40,410 nucleotides of DNA from assembly GCF_008974145.1 (NCBI RefSeq), contig NZ_BJKP01000032.1:1-40410 (forward strand), in the 5' to 3' direction. The notes under the pieces were generated by a model. It saw only the letters and a program-made list of their open reading frames with translations, did no database searches and was not told the origin of the DNA. This DNA is from Microcystis aeruginosa NIES-4325. GTDB taxonomy: Bacteria; Cyanobacteriota; Cyanobacteriia; Cyanobacteriales; Microcystaceae. This document shows, piece after piece, positions 34,698 to 40,410 of the stretch. Within the stretch, counting starts at the first letter, position 1. The number at the start of each line of letters is the position of its first letter. The translations under genes and the position numbers were made by a program.

Positions 34698-35846
34698 CTA
34701 TACTGACTGTCGCATTGCTTGCCACAATTGCTCGTATTCTTGCTCGGTTGCTGGGGATAAGGGGTCTAAAAAATCGCTTTTTTTGATCGCTTCTGGATTG
34801 ACAAGTAAAGGATTATTTCTAATATCTGGGGAAATTTGATCGGGATTTTCAGTGAGAATTAGGGGGGATAATCCGGAGGTAAATAAAGAAATTTTATTAG
34901 CGGATTCTGGTTGCCAACAAAAATCAATCCATTGCTGGACAAGAGAATTAGGAGTAGTTAAAACTGGTTTTACCCACACATCTGACCAGAGAGAAGTACC
35001 GGATTTGGGGACAACAACTTTAATTTTATTATAGCGATCGCTCACTGGTAGAATATCATTAGACCAACCCACAGACAGCCAGACATCACCGAGTATCAGG
35101 GGTTGTAAGTAATGTTGAGAACTATAAAATCTTACCTGTTTCTGTAAAGCGAATAGCTGGTCTTTTAGTGCCGTCACTTGTTTTAAATTACTAGAATTAT
35201 AAGAATAACCCAATTTTTTTAGGGTTAAACCGATGACTTCGCGACGATTATCAATTAGGGCAATTTTACCAGTTAATTCTGGTCGCCATAGATCAGACCA
35301 ATCCTGTGGTCGCCAGTCAAATTGAGCGAATTTTTCCTCATTATAGGCAATTACTGTCATTCCCCAACGGTAGGGCGCACCCCAGACTTTCCCCTCTGTT
35401 TGCAGTTGTCCTTGGCCATTGCGAGTCATGTTTTCTTGCCAACGGGGGGGCAGTTTTGACCAATTAGAGAGTTGAGAAGTATCTAGAGGTTGAATTAAAC
35501 CGTTAGTAATCGCTTTTCCTAGCCAAGCATCCCCTAGGGTGACTAAATTACCCATAGCCTGGTTTTGTTCCCTAAAAGGGATAGGAATCGGAAATTGTGA
35601 GGCTGGTTGATCCTGATTTTTTAACCATTTTTCCAACAATTTTAATAGCTCTTTCAGCTGCCTTTCCGACTGAAAATTGACTTTTTTTTCGGCAATAGTT
35701 TTCCGAAAATCTGTTAGTAATCGCGGCGGAATCGAACCGGAGAGGAGAAAAATGCTCGGCTCGCCGCTTCCGGAAGCGCAGCCACTTAAACCCCCCGCTA
35801 AGGCGATTGTACCTAATCCTTGCAAAAAAGAACGTCTGTTTAACAT
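34698..35846 (-). CDS. Periplasmic solute-binding lipoprotein (PotD/spermidine-putrescine-like)
   Basis: A 382-residue extracellular solute-binding protein. The N-terminus MLNRRSFLQGLG has a twin-arginine signature and a lipobox LSGC, then the mature chain. The two-lobe type 2 binding-protein fold is suggested by GNLVTLGDAWLGKAI and WGAPYRWGMTVIAYNEEKF (about 150-170), WSDLWRPELTGKIALID, and LGDVWLSVGWSND. The family includes polyamine and other cation or sugar binders; substrate unknown. No ABC permease or ATPase genes are adjacent, so it is an orphan. Confidence 0.85.
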   Translation of the reverse strand: MLNRRSFLQGLGTIALAGGLSGCASGSGEPSIFLLSGSIPPRLLTDFRKTIAEKKVNFQSERQLKELLKLLEKWLKNQDQPASQFPIPIPFREQNQAMGNLVTLGDAWLGKAITNGLIQPLDTSQLSNWSKLPPRWQENMTRNGQGQLQTEGKVWGAPYRWGMTVIAYNEEKFAQFDWRPQDWSDLWRPELTGKIALIDNRREVIGLTLKKLGYSYNSSNLKQVTALKDQLFALQKQVRFYSSQHYLQPLILGDVWLSVGWSNDILPVSDRYNKIKVVVPKSGTSLWSDVWVKPVLTTPNSLVQQWIDFCWQPESANKISLFTSGLSPLILTENPDQISPDIRNNPLLVNPEAIKKSDFLDPLSPATEQEYEQLWQAMRQSV

Positions 35847-36085
35847 ATCGCCCGCCGATTCTCAACTTTAACAGTAATAATTGCCAGTTTCTAGCCTTGA
35901 ATTATTATAGGACGATTTTTAACGGTAAATTTGACCTCAAGCGCTGGCTGGGAATATTGGTACAATCAAGGGGCAATAACCCAGTTTAAGCGGGTTCCGG
36001 TGGACTGAAGGTCATTTTTGTTAAAAAAGTTATTTCTCTGGGTGTTATGATTAATTTTGAGGCAATACGGAGAATTTTTTGAGCT

Positions 36086-36688
36086 ATGACCCCTGAATTA
36101 ATCACTTTCGGTCGGTATCTCGCGGGTGAATTTGAAAATCAACGGCAAGCGCAAGCAGAACCAGTGTGGTACGTTCACCTGCGCTTATGGTTGCGTCCGT
36201 TGCCTTTATTTCGGGAAGACAGCATCGCGCTTTTTGCCGAACAGGCCAGTATAATCAATTTAGACCAACCCTACCGACCGCGACTGTGGCGATTAACGCG
36301 CTCGGAATCGGCAGGGTTAGAGGTTAGGCATTATATGTTTAATGACCTAAAATCCGTGCAAGGTGCGGGGAAAAATACCGATATTTTGCGAAAAATTAGC
36401 TTAGAAGACCTAACTTTCCTGCCTACTTGCACTTTAGCGGTCAAAGTCCATACCCTCGCTGATAATCAATACCAGTTTATCGCCCAACCGCAACCGGAAC
36501 AGCGCTGTCAATTCACCTATGAGGGGACAACCTATCAGGTGTCTTTAGGTTTCGAGGTGACGAGTCATAGCCTAAAAACCTACGATAAAGGCCTAGATCC
36601 CAGCACAGGTAAGGGAATTTGGGGCGCTCTGCTCGGTCCCTATCAATACGAGAAAAAACGGGATTTTTCAGCAGAATTGGAGGTTTGA
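36086..36688 (+). CDS. cpcT: CpcT/CpeT family phycobiliprotein chromophore lyase
   Basis: A 200-residue lyase that attaches phycocyanobilin to Cys-153 of the phycocyanin beta subunit. It reads MTPELITFGRYLAGEFENQRQA, then WYVHLRLWLRPLPLF and LFAEQASIINLDQPYRPRL, and Y-containing YDKGLDPSTGKGIWGALLGPYQY near the end, as in CpcT. The preceding leader is AT-rich. It is about 4 kb from apcABC and on the opposite strand. Full length. Confidence 0.9.
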   Translation: MTPELITFGRYLAGEFENQRQAQAEPVWYVHLRLWLRPLPLFREDSIALFAEQASIINLDQPYRPRLWRLTRSESAGLEVRHYMFNDLKSVQGAGKNTDILRKISLEDLTFLPTCTLAVKVHTLADNQYQFIAQPQPEQRCQFTYEGTTYQVSLGFEVTSHSLKTYDKGLDPSTGKGIWGALLGPYQYEKKRDFSAELEV

Positions 36689-36699
36689 TGAAGATTGCA

Positions 36700-36873
36700 T
36701 CACATTAGGTCAAAATGACGGCAGATAACACCGCAAACAGCCGCTAAAGCGGTAATTCCTAAAGCTGTACCGATGTCTTGTCCTTGATTGACGGCAAAAG
36801 AAGTGACGATTCCCGCACCTAAACCAGCTGTGATTGCCGCTCCGAGAAAATCTTTATCTGAGTTTTTATACAT
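36700..36873 (-). CDS. Small hydrophobic protein, unknown
   Basis: From the ATG at 36873 it is 57 residues: MYKNSDKDFLGAAITAGLGA, then VTSFAVNQGQDIGTALGITA, then a cysteine-containing end CGVICRHFDLM. It could be a membrane micro-protein. A longer non-ATG frame begins at 36960. Whether it is expressed is uncertain. It is convergent with cpcT, 12 bp from its end. Confidence 0.5.
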   Translation of the reverse strand: MYKNSDKDFLGAAITAGLGAGIVTSFAVNQGQDIGTALGITALAAVCGVICRHFDLM

Positions 36874-37026
36874 AGAGATAAGGCCAAATTTCGACAAAAT
36901 CGTGTTTTTTACCTTATCATCCTCTTTTGAGCAACTAATCACTAGGAGGCGGAATTGCAATTAAGCTTTAGATTTAGCCACGTTTCTTAACATTAAGTCG
37001 GGTCAGATATATAGAGGGTAAAATCG

Positions 37027-37395
37027 ATGAAATTAGCTAAAATCTCTTTTTATGGCTTTTTAACGCTGATTATCTCCCTTTTGCTAATACTGAGTTTTGT
37101 TAATGCCAGCCAGGCACAATCGGATACGGCGGTAAGATCGGAGTTAATTAGTCTCCGCAATCGAGTCGAGCGCCTTGAAAGTCAGGTCCGAGGAATAACC
37201 GTCCGCGGGGAAAATGCCGATCAGATTCCCCAACGGCGATCGGGAACGGGTATAGTCAATGGGGAAGTAGTCGGGGAAACTGACCCACTGTTCCAGCGTT
37301 TAGCCACTTTAGTAATTGAATTAAAGGAAGATTTAAAAAAGCTAGAGCAACGGGTGCAAATCTTAGAAAAAGAAACCGTTAGCCAGAAATGGTAG
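37027..37395 (+). CDS. Secreted coiled-coil protein, unknown
   Basis: A 122-residue protein with a signal peptide (about 1-31, ending NASQAQ) and two heptad-like coiled-coil segments (LRNRVERLESQVRG, 43-56; LATLVIELKEDLKKLEQRVQ, 91-110). It should be in the periplasm or lumen as an oligomer. It precedes a sodium:solute symporter by 44 bp on the same strand, so the two may be cotranscribed. No named family recognised. Confidence 0.7.
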   Translation: MKLAKISFYGFLTLIISLLLILSFVNASQAQSDTAVRSELISLRNRVERLESQVRGITVRGENADQIPQRRSGTGIVNGEVVGETDPLFQRLATLVIELKEDLKKLEQRVQILEKETVSQKW

Positions 37396-37439
37396 TCAAT
37401 TGATGCTATAACGATCGAAAGTTAAATTGATCTGAAACT

Positions 37440-39251
37440 ATGCAGTTAATTGATTATGTAATTGTGCTGCTGTATCTGGCAGCAACCCTAATAATCGGGA
37501 TTATAGCCGAGAAAAAAGCTTCTCAAGGTCTAGAATCCTACTTTTTAGGTAATCGCAATTTGCCTTGGTGGATGTTAGGGGTGTCGGGAATGGCAGCTAA
37601 CACCGATTTAGCGGGAACTATGGTCATTTCTGCCCTAATTTACGCCGTCGGACCCAAAGGACTATTTATCGAAATCCGCGGCGGTGTTGTCCTAATTATG
37701 GCCTTTCTCATGGCTTTTATGGGCAAATGGAATCGCCGCGCCCAAGTTATGACCATGGCGGAATGGATGAAATTTCGCTTTGGAACTGGAAAACAGGGTA
37801 ATTTTGCCCGAATTATTAGCGCTGTCGCCACTCTCTTATTCTCTATCGGTGCGATGAGTTATTTCTCCGTTGCGGGAGGGAAATTTTTAGGGCAGTTTTT
37901 GGGTATGGATGATCGTCTTGCTTCGGTGATATTAATTCTTTTAACGTTAATTTATACGGTGGCCAGTGGTTTTTATGGTGGGGTAATTACCGATTTATTT
38001 CAAGGGTTTCTGATTTTTGTGGCGGTAATTTATGTATCGGCAGTGGCCTTTTTTACTGTTAATCTGCCCGATAGTTTCACGGTAGCAATTCCGGGGGCAA
38101 CGGAGCCAAAAACTTGGAATTTAAGCGACTGGGCTAGTATTTTTCCCTCCCTGACTTTGGATTTACCCGGAGATTATGCCATCTTTAATTTGTTTGGTGG
38201 GGTGATTTTCTTTTATTTAGTTAAAACCATCATCGAAGGTTGCAGCGGCAGCGGTGGTTATATGTTACAACGATACCTAGCCGCCAAAAGCGATCGAGAT
38301 GCCGGTTTATTATCTTTATTCTGGATTGTTCTGCTTTCTTTCCGTTGGCCCCTAGTCACAGCTTTTGCGGTTTTAGGTATTCACTACGGTTTAACTAAAG
38401 GTGCGATTACGGATCCGGAAAGAATTCTGGCCACGGTGATTACTCAATACATTCCTGTGGGGATGAAAGGGTTATTAATTGCTGCTTTTTTAGCGGCAGC
38501 TATGTCCACTTTTAACGCAGTTATTAACGCTAGTGCTGCCTATTGGGTAAAAGATATATATCAAGCTTTTTTGAAACCGAACGCGGGGGAACAGGAGTTA
38601 GTTTTTCAAGGTCGTTTAGCCTCGGTTTTTGTGGTAGTAATTGGCTTAGTTTTGAGTTTTAATATCCAAAATGTCAATGATATTTGGGGTTGGTTAACCA
38701 CGGGATTAGGGGTAGGATTGGCAGTTCCTCTCCTATTACGTTGGTATTGGTGGCGCTTTAATGGTTATGGTTTTGCCGTGGGAACTTTAGCGGGAATGAT
38801 TGCGGCTATTGCCTCACAAGCGATAATTTTACCTTTCTTTCGTCACAGTCAATATCAGGAACTTATTCTCTTTCTTGTGCCGAGTTTGTTCGCTTTAGCT
38901 GGCTGTATTATCGCTACTTTGTTAACTCCTCCCACCGATAGTTTAGTTATGGAAAATTTCTATAATGTTACCAGACCTTTTGGTTTTTGGGGGGAAGTCC
39001 GTCAAAGTGTTAAACCTAACCTACAGGCAAAGATTAAAGCGGAAAATCAACGGGATATCATCGCAGCTTTTCTTACTGTTCCTTGGCAATTAGTCCTGTT
39101 TATGATGGGGATTGTTTTAATCATCAAGCAGTGGCAAAGTTTTAAGATTTTGGCTTTGGTTTTTCTTTTGCTTTCTATCGGTCTCTATTTTACTTGGTAT
39201 CGACATTTATCTAAGGAAATTACTGTCACTAAAGACCGAGATTTAGGTTAG
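37440..39251 (+). CDS. Sodium:solute symporter (SSS family)
   Basis: A 603-residue transporter with about thirteen membrane helices. The first helix LIDYVIVLLYLAATLIIGI is the standard SSS start; GYMLQRYLAAKSDRDA (about 278-293) and LIAAFLAAAMSTFNAVINAS (about 342-361), with the Na+-site Ser/Thr, are conserved. The C-terminal part holds extra helices. Substrate unknown (candidates: sugars, amino acids, urea-like compounds). It may form a unit with the coiled-coil protein upstream. Confidence 0.88.
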   Translation: MQLIDYVIVLLYLAATLIIGIIAEKKASQGLESYFLGNRNLPWWMLGVSGMAANTDLAGTMVISALIYAVGPKGLFIEIRGGVVLIMAFLMAFMGKWNRRAQVMTMAEWMKFRFGTGKQGNFARIISAVATLLFSIGAMSYFSVAGGKFLGQFLGMDDRLASVILILLTLIYTVASGFYGGVITDLFQGFLIFVAVIYVSAVAFFTVNLPDSFTVAIPGATEPKTWNLSDWASIFPSLTLDLPGDYAIFNLFGGVIFFYLVKTIIEGCSGSGGYMLQRYLAAKSDRDAGLLSLFWIVLLSFRWPLVTAFAVLGIHYGLTKGAITDPERILATVITQYIPVGMKGLLIAAFLAAAMSTFNAVINASAAYWVKDIYQAFLKPNAGEQELVFQGRLASVFVVVIGLVLSFNIQNVNDIWGWLTTGLGVGLAVPLLLRWYWWRFNGYGFAVGTLAGMIAAIASQAIILPFFRHSQYQELILFLVPSLFALAGCIIATLLTPPTDSLVMENFYNVTRPFGFWGEVRQSVKPNLQAKIKAENQRDIIAAFLTVPWQLVLFMMGIVLIIKQWQSFKILALVFLLLSIGLYFTWYRHLSKEITVTKDRDLG

Positions 39252-39576
39252 GCAGTTATCAGTTATCAGTTTACTGTCTTCCCACTTCCCAATTCATAAT
39301 TCCCTCACCGCTCAAGGAATTAGAAGTTTCACAGCATAATTAGGAGTGATCCCTTGACTTTTGCGGTGCCTTTGGTTATGATTTTATTATAATGGGATTG
39401 TTGTGTTTATGTATAAGTGCTTAGATTTCTATTATTAGTAAAGTCTTTTAAAAAAATTGTCCCAAAATATGCAAAAAAAAGCAAGCGAAATTTTGCCGTC
39501 AATTGTTAAGTTTTGTTAACAAAAATAGCAAGAGCGGCAAGGAATTTATATCCCTTACCGTTGACTTTGGCCAGAC
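39252..39576. other. Intergenic region between the symporter and cynS
   Basis: It starts with a CAGTTAT repeat (39252-39270), then AT-rich DNA including TATAAT at 39388-39393, but no matching -35 element at 16-18 bp, and GTTAAGTTTTGTTAAC near 39508-39523. No gene is seen. The stop of cynS is at its right end. Confidence 0.4.
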
Positions 39577-40014
39577 TCACCACTTCTTATAGGGTAAAAA
39601 CTTACCCGACATGGTAATTTTAACGCGATCGCCTTTAGGGTCTTCCTGCTTATCCACGTCGAGGGTAAAATCGATCGCACTCATAATACCATCGCCGAAT
39701 TTTTCATGAATCACCGATTTTAGGGGCATTCCATACACCTGCATGATTTCATAGAAACGATAGATCAGAGGGTCGGTGGGGACAACCGGACCCAATCCCT
39801 TGACAGGATACTCGGTTAAGGATGGGATGATTTCGGTTCCCAGTCCCAAAGCTGCCACAATTTTCGTTGCTTCCTCTGGGGAGGCGCTCGCTTGCCGGTA
39901 AAAAACAGCGGCAATCCACACCTCATCTCGTCCTAGAATCGCTTCTAGGTCAGCGAAACTCAGGCCTTTTTCCTTTTTCGCTTCCAATAGTTTTGCGGTA
40001 ATTTCGGGTATCAT
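39577..40014 (-). CDS. cynS: Cyanate hydratase (cyanase)
   Basis: A 145-residue enzyme that converts cyanate with bicarbonate to ammonia and CO2. The catalytic residues Arg86, Glu89 and Ser112 are spaced as in the E. coli enzyme (R96, E99, S122): IYRFYEIM and DGIMSAIDF. The N-terminal helix-turn-helix-like domain (about 1-75) is intact. In cyanobacteria cyanase can be nitrogen-regulated, but no NtcA site could be confirmed here. It diverges from psbA. Confidence 0.95.
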   Translation of the reverse strand: MIPEITAKLLEAKKEKGLSFADLEAILGRDEVWIAAVFYRQASASPEEATKIVAALGLGTEIIPSLTEYPVKGLGPVVPTDPLIYRFYEIMQVYGMPLKSVIHEKFGDGIMSAIDFTLDVDKQEDPKGDRVKITMSGKFLPYKKW

Positions 40015-40113
40015 TGCTTATTTTTGCAGAATTTGTCTGCTTCTAGTTTACCTGAACATCAATTATATAAGTAAAAGTTATGACATTGATAAAAAAACAT
40101 TTCTTAAACCCCC

Positions 40114-40142
40114 TTTACATAACTATAAAAAAACGATAGTAT
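40114..40142 (+). promoter_or_regulatory. psbA promoter
   Basis: TTTACA (40114-40119) and TAGTAT (40137-40142) are separated by 17 bp, a sigma-70-like core resembling the known psbA2 promoter. The AT-rich leader that follows ends with ATTATCCAACC just before the ATG. Confidence 0.7.
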
Positions 40143-40199
40143 TAACTCATGTCAAACAAAGAACCTTGACAATTCAATACATACAGAAATTATCCAACC

Positions 40200-40410
40200 A
40201 TGACCACCACTCTACAACAGCGCGAGAGCGCTTCCCTGTGGGAGCAGTTCTGCCAGTGGATCACCAGCACCAACAACCGTCTTTATGTCGGCTGGTTCGG
40301 TGTCATCATGATCCCCACCCTGCTCACCGCCACCACCTGCTTCATCATCGCCTTTATCGCCGCTCCTCCCGTAGACATCGACGGTATTCGCGAGCCTGTA
40401 GCCGGTTCCC
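40200..40410 (+). CDS. psbA: Photosystem II D1 protein, N-terminal part (cut by window edge)
   Basis: D1 is a reaction-centre subunit of PSII in the thylakoid membrane. From the ATG at 40200 the first 70 codons read [40 protein letters not shown] and so on to GIREPVAGS, and the first helix begins near residue 30. The codon use is more GC-rich and biased than in neighbouring genes, as expected for a very highly expressed gene. The remaining about 290 residues lie outside the window. Confidence 0.97.
   Translation, partial: MTTTLQQRESASLWEQFCQWITSTNNRLYVGWFGVIMIPTLLTATTCFIIAFIAAPPVDIDGIREPVAGS

Noticed and set aside
39354-39393. Promoter TTGACT ... TATAAT before cynS region
   Set aside because: The spacing is about 28 bp, far from 16-18.

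Overview
The window looks like chromosomal DNA of a unicellular, phycobilisome-containing cyanobacterium, most likely Microcystis or a close relative. The evidence is the gene content (psbA, petM, psb28, apcABC, cpcT, gun4), the very frequent HIP1 palindrome GCGATCGC, a DnaB intein at the known cyanobacterial site, and many TGGGGTG/CTGATAA-type heptamer repeats and short inverted-repeat elements between genes. No plasmid, phage or integrative-element backbone is visible and no tRNA, rRNA or CRISPR array was recognised. The genus is an inference from style, not from a database match.

Layout. 1-2.5 kb: an IS1-like transposase remnant with two in-frame stops, then ssb divergent from an amino-acid ABC permease. 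2.5-7.2 kb: a conserved unknown protein, an attenuator-like hairpin set, aroE, an AI-2E/PerM-type membrane protein, a DMT exporter and a convergent two-domain methyltransferase. 7.4-9.4 kb: a metallo-beta-lactamase-fold hydrolase and cobM. 9.6-15.3 kb: dnaB with a 429-residue intein, a GT39-like membrane glycosyltransferase and a GHL10 glycosidase-like protein. 15.3-18 kb: a decayed accessory island on the minus strand (see below). 18-22.9 kb: alaS, an Rpn/PD-(D/E)XK-like protein, a DUF2949 protein and a DUF192 lipoprotein. 23-29 kb: petM, psb28, a TIGR01777 epimerase, gun4, then the lysA-cdaA-uppS cluster. 29-30.2 kb: a second patchy accessory spot (truncated Cas4/PD-(D/E)xK-like nuclease and a frameshift-like unknown). 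30.2-40.4 kb: msrB, apcABC, ruvA, a site-2 protease, a solute-binding lipoprotein, cpcT, small unknowns, an SSS symporter, cynS and the start of psbA.

Most interesting point. Between alaS and 15.5 kb lies a two-gene operon that reads as broken but can be rebuilt almost exactly from the sequence. The first gene encodes an AAA15/OLD-like ABC-type ATPase. The second, overlapping it by 8 bases, encodes a protein with a D-D...V-E-L-K pattern suggestive of a PD-(D/E)xK nuclease. Each gene carries a 96-bp inverted-repeat element, and removing each element with one copy of its TA target (94 bp) restores the reading frame. One further stop codon (ATPase) and one extra base in an A9T7 run (second gene) remain. 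This looks like a decayed, possibly defence-type ATPase-nuclease pair and gives direct evidence for the insertion rule of a 96-bp MITE family, a third member of which sits at 7.3 kb.

How the genes work together. Photosynthesis functions are spread over the window rather than clustered: antenna core (apcABC), antenna chromophorylation (cpcT), PSII assembly (psb28), PSII core (psbA), cytochrome b6f (petM) and chlorophyll synthesis control (gun4). The lysA-cdaA-uppS group links diaminopimelate/lysine, c-di-AMP and undecaprenyl phosphate, all relevant to the cell wall. The rest is housekeeping plus single transporters.
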